From Bradyrhizobium canariense (GTDB taxonomy: Bacteria > Pseudomonadota > Alphaproteobacteria > Rhizobiales > Xanthobacteraceae): a stretch of 64,000 nt of DNA. Shown here in pieces: positions 11,598 through 20,047 of the stretch. The stretch is from positions 5,111,001 to 5,175,000 of the forward strand of contig NZ_LT629750.1 in the NCBI RefSeq assembly GCF_900105125.1. The letters are read 5' to 3'. Both the position numbers and the translations under genes were made by a program. The notes below the pieces were generated by a model that saw only the letters and a program-made list of their open reading frames with translations, searched no databases and was not told the origin of the DNA. The stretch's first letter is position 1. Each line of letters starts with the position of its first letter.

Positions 11598-13808
11598 CTA
11601 CAAAAAGCTTTGCGGATCGACGTCGATCTCGAGCTTGAGATTGCCTTTGGTCTTTGGACCGGCCGCGAGCCATTCGCGCAGATACTCCGACAGATCGACA
11701 TTGCGCAGCGATTTCACCAGCAGCCGGAACCGATAGCGGCCCTTGATGACCGCCAGCGGCGCTTCGGCCGGGCCCAGCACCTGGATCCGCTCATCGATCG
11801 GCGCGATCGCCGCCAGCTTGCGCGCAAAACCTTCCGCCGTCGGCCGGTCGCCTGCGGAAATGATCAGGCTCGCCAGCCGCCCGAACGGCGGATAGCCTGA
11901 TTTTTCGCGGCCTTCGATTTCGCTGGCGTAGAACGCCTCGCGATCGCAGGCCACCAGCGCTTTCATCACGGGATGCTCGGGCTGATGGGTCTGCAGATAG
12001 CCGATCCCAAGGCCCTGATCACGCCCGGCCCGCCCGATCACCTGGTTGAGCAGTTGAAAGGTCCGCTCGGCGGCACGCGGATCGCCATTGCTGAGGCCCA
12101 GATCGGCGTCGACCACGCCAACCAGATTGAGCCGCGGAAAATGATGCCCCTTCGCCACCAGCTGCGTGCCGATAATGATATCGACCCGCCCTTCCGCGAT
12201 CTCGTTCAATTCGCTGCGCATGGTCTCGATCGAGGTGATGAGATCACTCGACAACACCATGGTGCGCGCCTGCGGAAACAGGCTTGCCGCCTCCTCCTGC
12301 AAGCGTTCGACGCCGGGGCCGACCGCCACCAGCGATTCCTCCGCCGCGCAATGCGGACAGGTTGGCGGACGCGGCATCGAGAACCCGCAATGATGGCAAA
12401 CCAGGCGCTGGCGGAATCGGTGATCGACCAGCCAGGCGTCGCAGATCGTGCAGGCAAAGCGGTGTCCGCAGGCCCGGCACAGCGTCAGCGGCGCGTAGCC
12501 GCGTCGGTTGAGGAACAACAGCGCCTGTTCGCGCCGCTCGATGGCATGCCCGATCTGTTCGGCAAGCCGCGGCGAGATGAAGCGGCCCCGCGGCGGCGCT
12601 TCGCGCCGCAGATCGATCGCCTCGATATGCGGCATGTGCTGGCCGCCGAACCGCGACGGCAGCGCCACGCGCTGATAACGGCCCTTGCGCGCATTGACCT
12701 CCGTCTCGACCGACGGCGTCGCCGACGCCAGCACGATCGGGATCTTGGCGATGTGCGCACGCACCACCGCCATGTCGCGCGCGTGATAATGCGCGCCATC
12801 GTCCTGCTTGTAGGCCTGGTCGTGCTCTTCATCGACGACGATCAGTCCGAGATTGGCATAGGGCAGAAACAGCGCCGAGCGCGCACCGATGACGACCGGC
12901 GCCTGGCCTGCCGCAATCGCGGCCCAATTTCGGGCCCGGGTGCGCGGGGTCAGCTCGGAATGCCATTCGAGCGGCTTCACGCCGAAACGATTGGCGAAGC
13001 GGTCGAGGAATTGTCCGGTCAGCGCGATCTCCGGCATCAGGATCAGCGACTGCTTGCCGCGACGGATAATTTCCGCGATGGCTTCGAAATAAACTTCGGT
13101 CTTGCCCGAGCCGGTGACGCCGTCGAGCAGCGCAACGTGAAAGCTGCCGTTCGCCGCCAGCGCCCGCATCGCGTCGACCGCCGTGCGCTGCTGACGGGAG
13201 AAATCGGGCTGCGCGAAGGATGGGTCCGGCGCGGGCGGCGGCAGTGGTGGCGGCATCACCTCGACCGCCAACGTGCCCTCGTCGACAAGGCCATCGATCA
13301 CGCCAGTGCTGACGCCAGCCTCCCTCGCCGCTTCGGATTTCGCATGCAGCAAACCGTCCGACAGGCCATCGATCAGCCGCCGCCGCGCTGGCGTCATGCG
13401 CCGGGGCGGCTCGCCGACCAGCCGCACACCCACCCGCATCCGCTCAGGTCCGAGATTGTCGCCCATCCGCAAGCACATGCGCAGCACCATGCCGCGCGCC
13501 GACAGCGTGTAGTTGGCGACCCAATCGACGAGGGTGCGCAGTTCCTCCTTCAAGGGCGGCACGTCGAGCTTTTCGCCGACATCTTTCAGACGGTTATGCA
13601 GCCGCGGATCGGGATTGGCATTTTCGGCCCACACCACCGCGACCACTTCGCGCGGGCCGAGCGGCACGCACACCACATCCCCCGGCTTGAGTTCCATGCC
13701 GCGCGGCACGCGATAGGAATAGGCCTGATTGAGCGCAACCGGCACCAGCACATCGACGATGCCTGTCGCTGATGCGGATGAGGTGCTGCTGCGTAGGGGG
13801 CGGTCCAT
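11598..13808 (-). CDS. priA: Primosomal protein N' (replication restart helicase PriA)
   Basis: A 736-residue superfamily-2 DNA helicase that reloads the replisome at stalled forks. The N-terminal DNA-binding domain begins near VLVPVALNQAYSYRVP. The Walker A motif GVTGSGKTEVYF lies at about residues 229-240 and the DEEH box at VVDEEHDQAY. A zinc-binding insertion carries eight Cys between about residues 442 and 484 (CRACGHRFACTICDAW, then CHHCGF and CPHC). The gene is intact and ordinary in length. It is convergent with rlpA and divergent from xerC. Confidence 0.97.
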   Translation of the reverse strand: MDRPLRSSTSSASATGIVDVLVPVALNQAYSYRVPRGMELKPGDVVCVPLGPREVVAVVWAENANPDPRLHNRLKDVGEKLDVPPLKEELRTLVDWVANYTLSARGMVLRMCLRMGDNLGPERMRVGVRLVGEPPRRMTPARRRLIDGLSDGLLHAKSEAAREAGVSTGVIDGLVDEGTLAVEVMPPPLPPPAPDPSFAQPDFSRQQRTAVDAMRALAANGSFHVALLDGVTGSGKTEVYFEAIAEIIRRGKQSLILMPEIALTGQFLDRFANRFGVKPLEWHSELTPRTRARNWAAIAAGQAPVVIGARSALFLPYANLGLIVVDEEHDQAYKQDDGAHYHARDMAVVRAHIAKIPIVLASATPSVETEVNARKGRYQRVALPSRFGGQHMPHIEAIDLRREAPPRGRFISPRLAEQIGHAIERREQALLFLNRRGYAPLTLCRACGHRFACTICDAWLVDHRFRQRLVCHHCGFSMPRPPTCPHCAAEESLVAVGPGVERLQEEAASLFPQARTMVLSSDLITSIETMRSELNEIAEGRVDIIIGTQLVAKGHHFPRLNLVGVVDADLGLSNGDPRAAERTFQLLNQVIGRAGRDQGLGIGYLQTHQPEHPVMKALVACDREAFYASEIEGREKSGYPPFGRLASLIISAGDRPTAEGFARKLAAIAPIDERIQVLGPAEAPLAVIKGRYRFRLLVKSLRNVDLSEYLREWLAAGPKTKGNLKLEIDVDPQSFL

Positions 13809-13960
13809 CGGAGAATCAGATTTGAGGTCGAAAGGCCGACCCAGCTTAGGACGGCGCGCCGGCCGGGGCCAGAATCAGGCTACCGCCGGTTTTGCAAGTT
13901 AGCGAACGGTAAACGAAAGAGGTGCGATATAATCGCTCGATTCACGGCGTCCAGAGATCC

Positions 13961-14932
13961 ATGACCAAATCAGGGCCCGCCATCCAACCGATCGAACTCG
14001 ACTGCGCGGACGATAGCGTCACGCTCGAGATGACGCGCTGGCTGTCGCATCTGCGCGCCGAGCGCCGGCTGTCGCCGAAGACGCTCGAGGCCTATACCCG
14101 CGACGTTCGCCAATGTCTCGTCTTTCTCGCGGAGCATTGGGGCACGCGGGTGACGTTGTCGCGTTTTGCCGCGCTTGAGGCCACCGATGTCAGGGCTTTC
14201 ATGGCGATGCGGCGCGCCGATGATATCGGCGGTCGTTCGCTGATGCGGACGCTGGCAGGCCTGCGCTCGTTCGGCCGCTTCCTCGAACGGGAAGGCAAAG
14301 GCAGGGTCGGTGCGCTATCGGCGATCCGTGCGCCCAAGGTCGGCAAGACCCTGCCAAAACCGATCCAGATGGCGGCGGCCAAGCGCTTCGCCGACGCCGA
14401 CGAGCGCGCTGGCGACGAGCGCGATCCCTGGATCTGGGCGCGTGACGCCGCCGTCATGGCGCTGTTGTATGGGTCGGGCCTGCGCATCTCCGAAGCACTC
14501 GGCCTGAAGCGCCGCGATGTGCCGTTGCCCGGCGCGGGCGACGTGCTGATCGTGACCGGCAAGGGCAACAAGACCCGCATGGTCCCGGTGCTGCAAAACG
14601 TGCTGGCGCTGATTCAGGATTATGTGGCTGTCTGTCCGTATCCGCTGCCGCCGGAAGGACCGGTCTTCGTCGGCGCGCGAGGTGGTCCACTGAAAGCCCG
14701 TATCATTCAGCTCACGATGGAGCGGTTGCGCGGCGCGCTCGGCCTGCCCGACAGTGCAACGCCGCATGCGTTGCGGCATTCCTTTGCGACCCATCTGCTC
14801 AGCCGCGGCGGCGACCTGCGCGCGATCCAGGAATTGCTCGGCCACGCTTCGCTCTCGACCACGCAAATTTATACCGGCATCGATAGCGAGCGACTGCTGG
14901 AAGTCTACCGCTCCGCGCATCCGCGCGCCTGA
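13961..14932 (+). CDS. xerC: Tyrosine recombinase XerC
   Basis: A 323-residue site-specific recombinase that resolves chromosome dimers at dif with XerD. The start is ATG 13961 (MTKSGPAIQPIEL); the in-frame GTG at 13922 lies upstream of a TATAAT-like sequence at 13928-13933. The N-terminal SAM-like domain spans about residues 20-110. The catalytic domain shows Arg in GSGLRISEALGL, Lys in VTGKGNKTR, HALRHSFATHLL (HxxR), GHASLSTTQIYTGID with His and the nucleophilic Tyr. All catalytic residues are present. No dif-like site was recognised nearby. Confidence 0.95.
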   Translation: MTKSGPAIQPIELDCADDSVTLEMTRWLSHLRAERRLSPKTLEAYTRDVRQCLVFLAEHWGTRVTLSRFAALEATDVRAFMAMRRADDIGGRSLMRTLAGLRSFGRFLEREGKGRVGALSAIRAPKVGKTLPKPIQMAAAKRFADADERAGDERDPWIWARDAAVMALLYGSGLRISEALGLKRRDVPLPGAGDVLIVTGKGNKTRMVPVLQNVLALIQDYVAVCPYPLPPEGPVFVGARGGPLKARIIQLTMERLRGALGLPDSATPHALRHSFATHLLSRGGDLRAIQELLGHASLSTTQIYTGIDSERLLEVYRSAHPRA

Positions 14933-15040
14933 GATCGCCTCTTTATTCTATCGACCAGACCCGGCCCTTTCGCATCCGCCTGCCCCTTGCGCAGGCGATG
15001 TTGTTCGGCAATCGTGAACGTCCGAGCCAGGGAGAGAATC

Positions 15041-15631
15041 ATGAGCGCGCAGGAAAGCATGGAGCAGGCGGACCACGCCAAGGAAGCCGCCGGCGAGAAC
15101 CGGAAGATCGCGCTGTTGATCGCCGTGATCGCACTGTGTCTGGCGCTGTCGGAGACGCTGGGCAAGGGCGCCCAGACCGAATCCATCAGCAAGAACGTCG
15201 AGGCATCGAACTTCTGGGCGTTCTTTCAGGCCAAGAGCATCCGTCGCACGGTGGTCCAGACCGCGGCAGAACAGTCCAAATTGGGCCTCGGCGCTATCGG
15301 CGACGATGCCGCCAAGGCGGCGGCGCAAAAACAGATCGACGACTGGCAGAAGACCGCGGCGCGCTACCGCTCCGAGCCTGAAACCGGCGAAGGCACCGAG
15401 CAATTGTCCGAACGCGCCAAGCATGCCGAAGAAGAGCGCGACCTCGCGGAAGCAAAGTATCATCACTTCGAACTTGCTTCAGCGGCGTTTCAGATCGGCA
15501 TCGTGCTGGCTTCAGCGACCATCATCACCGGCATCATTGCGCTCGCCTGGATATCCGGTCTGCTGACATTGGCCGGCATCGCGTTCACCGCACTCGGCAT
15601 CTTCATGCCGCATCTTCTGCACCTGCCGTAG
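15041..15631 (+). CDS. DUF4337 family membrane protein
   Basis: A 196-residue inner-membrane protein. GGGAGAGAATC precedes ATG 15041 (MSAQESMEQADHAKEAAGENR). A first hydrophobic segment lies at about residues 23-40 (IALLIAVIALCLALSETLG), a central soluble helical region follows with Gln/Lys/Glu-rich sequence, and two hydrophobic segments close the protein (about 146-166 and 170-192). This matches the DUF4337 pattern. Its function is unknown. It stands alone, 108 bases after xerC, and is followed by a palindromic repeat. Confidence 0.75.
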   Translation: MSAQESMEQADHAKEAAGENRKIALLIAVIALCLALSETLGKGAQTESISKNVEASNFWAFFQAKSIRRTVVQTAAEQSKLGLGAIGDDAAKAAAQKQIDDWQKTAARYRSEPETGEGTEQLSERAKHAEEERDLAEAKYHHFELASAAFQIGIVLASATIITGIIALAWISGLLTLAGIAFTALGIFMPHLLHLP

Positions 15632-15664
15632 CTTTCGTCATTCTTCATCGAGGCAGCGAGATTC

Positions 15665-15770
15665 ACCTCTCCCATTGGGAGAGGTCGGCGCATCAGCGCC
15701 GGGTGAGGGGTTACGGCCTATCGATGGAGCGCAACCCCTCACCCCAACCCTCTCCCAAAGGGAGAGGGAG
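15665..15770. repeat. Palindromic repeat, family A (CTCTCCC/GGGAGAG type)
   Basis: Two facing hairpins, each with CTCTCCC and GGGAGAG arms, flank GGTGAGGGG and CCCCTCACC, so the whole element is itself an inverted repeat. The same architecture and words recur at 50832-50939. It lies between the DUF4337 gene and the convergent membrane-protein gene. Confidence 0.85.
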
Positions 15771-15819
15771 CGCATCTTCGCTGACGAACGTCTGTTGGGT
15801 CACTAAGGCCGTGACAGAG

Positions 15820-16359
15820 CTAACGCGCTTCGCGCACGCTCTTGCGGAAGCGCTGGATCAGCCGCAGCATTCGCGCTGACCAGCCGTCGCCGGCGCCGCT
15901 CAGGGCTTGCCTGATTCGCCGTTTGATCGGATCTACCACCTCATTCGCCTTTGCTCGCAGCATAAGGACGAACTCATAGAGTTTCTCGAACCATTCCATC
16001 TCGAGCAGCTTCGGCCGCGTGACATCGAACACGAAAGCCGCGACGCCGACACCGAGGAACTTCGCGAAGATGATGGTGACGAAGGCGCTCATCCAATATT
16101 CATGGGTGAGCAGCCAGAAGCCGACCAGCTTCAGCGGGAACAGCGGAATCACCGGCACGATGAACACGATCAGCGTCATCGCCGGCGACAGCGTATCGAC
16201 GCGTTCCGCCAGCCATTGCTTGAACGCGCGCAGCGGAATCAGCGCCACGAACCAGGCCACGATCGGCTCGAGATGATCCCACAACCAGGCTTCGATCAGG
16301 AAGATGATCGCGAGCAGAACCCAAAGCGGCTGAAGAAGGCGGCGCATCATCAATGTCAT
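15820..16359 (-). CDS. Conserved membrane protein of unknown function
   Basis: A 179-residue protein with an N-terminal hydrophobic segment (about 8-26, WVLLAIIFLIEAWLWD), two more (about 60-80 and 85-112), and a basic C-terminal tail rich in Arg. I do not recognise the family with certainty. It lies 27 bases after the lpd stop on the same strand, so it is probably the last gene of the TCA-cycle transcript, though nothing in the sequence ties it to that pathway. Confidence 0.75.
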   Translation of the reverse strand: MTLMMRRLLQPLWVLLAIIFLIEAWLWDHLEPIVAWFVALIPLRAFKQWLAERVDTLSPAMTLIVFIVPVIPLFPLKLVGFWLLTHEYWMSAFVTIIFAKFLGVGVAAFVFDVTRPKLLEMEWFEKLYEFVLMLRAKANEVVDPIKRRIRQALSGAGDGWSARMLRLIQRFRKSVREAR

Positions 16360-16386
16360 CTCGGCCCGGCGGGCGCCGGGCGTCGA

Positions 16387-17790
16387 TCACATATGGATCG
16401 CTCGCTTGCCGACTGCAAGCGCGGCTTCCTTGATCGCTTCAGAACGCGTCGGATGAGCGTGGCAGGTGCGCGCGAGATCCTCGGCGGAACCGCCGAATTC
16501 CATCAGCACCGCCGCTTCGTGGATCATTTCGCCGGCTTCGCGGCCGACAATATGAACACCGAGCACACGATCGGTCTTCGCATCTGCGAGAACCTTCACG
16601 AACCCTTCCGTGGTCTGGTTGACCTTGGAGCGGCCATTGGCAGTAAACGGGAATTTGCCAACGGTGTAGGCGACGCCGGCCTGCTTCAGCTCTTCTTCGG
16701 TCTTGCCGACCGCTGAGACTTCCGGCGTGGTATACACAACACCTGGGATAACATCGTAATTCACGTGCCCGGCCTGACCGGCGAGAATTTCCGCGCAGGC
16801 CACACCTTCGTCCTCGGCCTTGTGCGCGAGCATCGGACCGGCGATCACGTCGCCGATCGCGTAGACGCCCTTCACGCTGGTCGCAAAGTGCGAATCAGTC
16901 TGCACCCGGCCGCGATTGTCGAGTGCAACGCCGGCTTCCTTCAGGCCGAGACCCTCGGTGTAGGGAACGCGGCCGATACACACCAGTGCCACGTCGACGT
17001 CCAGCTTCTCCGGTGCGCCGCCCGCGGCCGGCTCGATGGTCGCGACCAGCGTTTTATTTGAGGTGTCGATGCCGGTGACCTTGGCGCCGAGCTTGAACGT
17101 AAAACCCTGTTTTTCCAGAATGCGCTGAAACTGCTTGGCGACCTCGCCGTCCATGCCGGGCAGGATACGGTCGAGGAATTCCACCACAGTGACCTGCGCC
17201 CCGAGCCGGTGCCAGACCGAGCCGAGTTCAAGCCCGATCACGCCGGCGCCGACGATCAACAGTTTCTCCGGCACCTTCTCGAGCGACAGTGCGCCGGTCG
17301 ACGACACGATGCGCTTCTCGTCGATCTCGACGCCCTTCAGCCGCGCGATATCAGAGCCGGTGGCGATAACGATATTCTTGGTCTCGACGGTTTGCGTCTT
17401 GCCGTCGCTACCAGTGACTTCGACCTTGCCGGTGCCGAGGATCTTTCCCTTGCCGCTGATGACGTCGATCTTGTTTTTCTTCATCAGGAACTCGACGCCC
17501 TTGACGTTGCCGTCGATGCCCTGCTGCTTGAAATTCATCATCGCCGGCAGATCGATCTTCGGCGTGGGAACGCTGACACCCATTTTCGCAAAGGAGTGCC
17601 CGGCCTCCTCGAACATCTCGGAGGCATACAGCAATGCCTTCGACGGCATGCATCCGATGTTGAGGCAGGTGCCGCCGAGCGTTGCGTTCTTCTCGACCAC
17701 GGCGACCTTCATGCCGAGCTGCGCCGCGCGGATCGCGCAGACGTATCCGCCCGGGCCGGTGCCGATGACAACGAGATCGTAGGTGGCCAT
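16387..17790 (-). CDS. lpd: Dihydrolipoyl dehydrogenase (E3)
   Basis: A 467-residue FAD enzyme that reoxidises dihydrolipoamide in the 2-oxoglutarate dehydrogenase complex. FAD-binding [17 protein letters not shown] is at the N-terminus; the redox disulfide is in [13 protein letters not shown] (about residues 40-52); the NAD-binding motif is [13 protein letters not shown]; the C-terminal active-site segment is [13 protein letters not shown]. All key residues are present. It lies with sucA and sucB but is separated from sucB by an SDR gene. Confidence 0.98.
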   Translation of the reverse strand: MATYDLVVIGTGPGGYVCAIRAAQLGMKVAVVEKNATLGGTCLNIGCMPSKALLYASEMFEEAGHSFAKMGVSVPTPKIDLPAMMNFKQQGIDGNVKGVEFLMKKNKIDVISGKGKILGTGKVEVTGSDGKTQTVETKNIVIATGSDIARLKGVEIDEKRIVSSTGALSLEKVPEKLLIVGAGVIGLELGSVWHRLGAQVTVVEFLDRILPGMDGEVAKQFQRILEKQGFTFKLGAKVTGIDTSNKTLVATIEPAAGGAPEKLDVDVALVCIGRVPYTEGLGLKEAGVALDNRGRVQTDSHFATSVKGVYAIGDVIAGPMLAHKAEDEGVACAEILAGQAGHVNYDVIPGVVYTTPEVSAVGKTEEELKQAGVAYTVGKFPFTANGRSKVNQTTEGFVKVLADAKTDRVLGVHIVGREAGEMIHEAAVLMEFGGSAEDLARTCHAHPTRSEAIKEAALAVGKRAIHM

Positions 17791-17825
17791 GATTGAAGTC
17801 CTGTAGCTGAAGGGTGTGACAGGTA

Positions 17826-18572
17826 TTAACGCCCGCCCGATACATCAAGAATGGCGCTGGTCACGTAGGAGGCGTCGTCCGACATCAGCCAGACAATGGC
17901 GTTGGCGATTTCTTCCGCGGTGCCGACGCGCTTCATCGGCACGTTGCCGGCGAGGCGATGCGCGCGATCGGGCTCGCCGCCGCTGGCGTGAATTTCGGTA
18001 TCGATCAGCCCCGGCCGGATCGCCGCGACACGAATGCCTTCAGCCGCAACCTCATAGCCGAGACCGAGCGTAAACGAATCGATCGCACCCTTGGAAGCCG
18101 CGTAATCGATGTAGGTGTTGGCCGCGCCCAATTTCGCAGCGACGGACGACAGATTGACGATGACACCGCCGTTGCCGCCGTGGCGCGTCGACATCCGCTT
18201 CACTGCCTCGCGGGCGCAGAGCAGACTGCCGGTGACGTTGACGGCCATCATCTGCGCGATGCGCTCCGCCGACATCTCATCGAGACGAGAGGTCTTGCCG
18301 ACGATGCCGGCGTTGTTGACGAGAGCACCCAGCGTTCCGAATTTGTCGGCGGCCTCGAACAGCGCAAGGATATCACTCTCCCTGGCGACATCGCATTTCA
18401 CCGCGATGGCTTTGCCGTTGCTGGCGCCGATCTGCGCGACCACGTCATCGGCCGCGGCCTTGTTGGTGGCGTAACCGACCACGACGCGAAACCCGCGGCG
18501 GGCCGCAGCAAGCGCAGTGGCGCGGCCGATTCCACGGCTGCCGCCGGTGATAACAGCAACTCTGTCGGTCAA
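17826..18572 (-). CDS. Short-chain dehydrogenase/reductase
   Basis: A classical SDR oxidoreductase of about 248 residues. No ATG is available at the 5' end; TTG 18572 ([16 protein letters not shown]) is preferred because GGGGG lies about five bases upstream and it gives the normal SDR length. A longer frame starts at TTG 18617. It has the cofactor motif [15 protein letters not shown], and the Ser-Tyr-Lys set in [10 protein letters not shown] and YIDYAASKG. The C-terminus ends LDVSGGR. The substrate cannot be told. It lies between sucB and lpd on the same strand with short gaps (35 and 60 bases). Confidence 0.88.
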   Translation of the reverse strand: MTDRVAVITGGSRGIGRATALAAARRGFRVVVGYATNKAAADDVVAQIGASNGKAIAVKCDVARESDILALFEAADKFGTLGALVNNAGIVGKTSRLDEMSAERIAQMMAVNVTGSLLCAREAVKRMSTRHGGNGGVIVNLSSVAAKLGAANTYIDYAASKGAIDSFTLGLGYEVAAEGIRVAAIRPGLIDTEIHASGGEPDRAHRLAGNVPMKRVGTAEEIANAIVWLMSDDASYVTSAILDVSGGR

Positions 18573-18632
18573 TATCGCCCCCAATATTTCATCGCTCGCG
18601 ATCTTCTGCGCGTGCAAGCCCTCGACAAATGA

Positions 18633-19889
18633 TCAGAGATCCAGCACCAGCCGCGCCGGATCTTCCAGGCTTTCCTTGACCCGCACCAGGAACGTCACGG
18701 CTTCCTTGCCGTCGATGACACGGTGATCGTAGGACAGTGCCAGATACATCATCGGGCGAATCTCGACCTTACCGCCGATCGCGACCGGGCGATCCTGGAT
18801 CTTGTGCATGCCGAGAATAGCGGACTGCGGCGCGTTCAGGATCGGCGTCGACATCAGCGAGCCGTAGATGCCGCCATTGGTGATCGTGAAGGTGCCGCCC
18901 TGCATCTCGTCGATCTTGAGCTGACCGTCACGCGCGCGACGTCCGAAATCGGCGATGCTTTTCTCGATCTCGGCAATCGACTTCTGATCGCAATCGCGCA
19001 CGACAGGCACCACGAGGCCCTTGTCGGTGCCGACGGCAACGCCGATGTGGTAATAATTCTTATAGATCAGATCAGAACCGTCGATCTCGGCGTTGGCCGC
19101 CGGAATGTCCTTTAGCGCCTGCACGCAGGCCTTGGTGAAGAAGCCCATAAATCCCAGCTTGCTGCCGTGCTTCTTCTCGAACACGTCCTTGTACTGGGCC
19201 CGCATCGCCATGATGTGGCTCATGTCGACCTCGTTGAAGGTCGTGAGCATCGCGGCGGTGTTCTGCACGTCTTTCAGGCGGCGGGCGATGGTCTGGCGCA
19301 GCCGCGTCATCTTCACGCGCTCCTCGCGCGCGGCATCATCGGCCGGCGACGGCGCGCGGACCTGCACCGCGGCGGCGGGCTGATTGACCGGCGTTGGAGC
19401 GGAAGCCGCCTTCTCGATGGCCGCCAGCATATCGCCCTTGGTTACACGGCCGTCCTTGCCCGAGCCGGGAACGGTCGAGGCATCGACGCCGCTTTCGGCC
19501 GAGAGCTTGCGCACCGACGGCGCCAGCGGCGCATCAGCCGGCGGCGCTTTCGCTGCGGCGGGAGCAACAGCGGGCGCTGCGGCCGCAGGGGGCGGTGAAG
19601 ACTGAGTTGGTGCCGCGGCCTTGGCAGGCGCCGCGGCCGGCTTGGCCGCCACTGCACCGTCCGTGATCTGTCCGAGCAGCGCACCAACCGCGACGGTCTC
19701 GCCATCCTTGGCAGCGATCTCGCCAAGCGTGCCCGCCGAAGGCGCCGGCACCTCGATCGTGACCTTGTCGGTCTCGAGTTCGACCAAGGGTTCGTCAACC
19801 GCAACGGCGTCGCCGGCCTTCTTGAACCAGCGGCCGATGGTGGCCTCGGTCACGGACTCACCGAGCGTCGGAACGCGAATTTCAGTCAT
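18633..19889 (-). CDS. sucB: Dihydrolipoyl succinyltransferase (E2 of 2-oxoglutarate dehydrogenase)
   Basis: A 418-residue E2. The lipoyl domain (about residues 1-76) carries the lipoylated Lys in [14 protein letters not shown]. An Ala/Pro-rich hinge leads to the peripheral-subunit-binding domain around [16 protein letters not shown] (about 126-160). A second linker leads to the acyltransferase core, ending with the catalytic [14 protein letters not shown]. One lipoyl domain is normal for the succinyltransferase. It lies 158 bases after sucA, with a palindromic repeat between them. Confidence 0.98.
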   Translation of the reverse strand: MTEIRVPTLGESVTEATIGRWFKKAGDAVAVDEPLVELETDKVTIEVPAPSAGTLGEIAAKDGETVAVGALLGQITDGAVAAKPAAAPAKAAAPTQSSPPPAAAAPAVAPAAAKAPPADAPLAPSVRKLSAESGVDASTVPGSGKDGRVTKGDMLAAIEKAASAPTPVNQPAAAVQVRAPSPADDAAREERVKMTRLRQTIARRLKDVQNTAAMLTTFNEVDMSHIMAMRAQYKDVFEKKHGSKLGFMGFFTKACVQALKDIPAANAEIDGSDLIYKNYYHIGVAVGTDKGLVVPVVRDCDQKSIAEIEKSIADFGRRARDGQLKIDEMQGGTFTITNGGIYGSLMSTPILNAPQSAILGMHKIQDRPVAIGGKVEIRPMMYLALSYDHRVIDGKEAVTFLVRVKESLEDPARLVLDL

Positions 19890-19933
19890 GGTTTAGTTTC
19901 CTCAATAACCTGTGCGGTCATAAACTTGGCTGC

Positions 19934-20034
19934 CATCCTCCGCGAAAGCGGAGGATCCAGTAATCGGTGACGGTTATGATCGACGACCGGCAGCGCGGGT
20001 TACTGGATGCCCCGCTTTCGCGGGGCATGACGGG
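19934..20034. repeat. Palindromic repeat, family B (GCCCCGC-TTTC-GCGGGGC type)
   Basis: Two hairpins, ATCCTCCGC-GAAA-GCGGAGGAT and ATGCCCCGC-TTTC-GCGGGGCAT, lie in the sucA-sucB gap. The second half (20001-20031) is identical over 31 bases to 43682-43712. Within a polycistronic message it would form stable stem-loops. Confidence 0.85.
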
Positions 20035-20047
20035 TTAAAAGTTTCTG

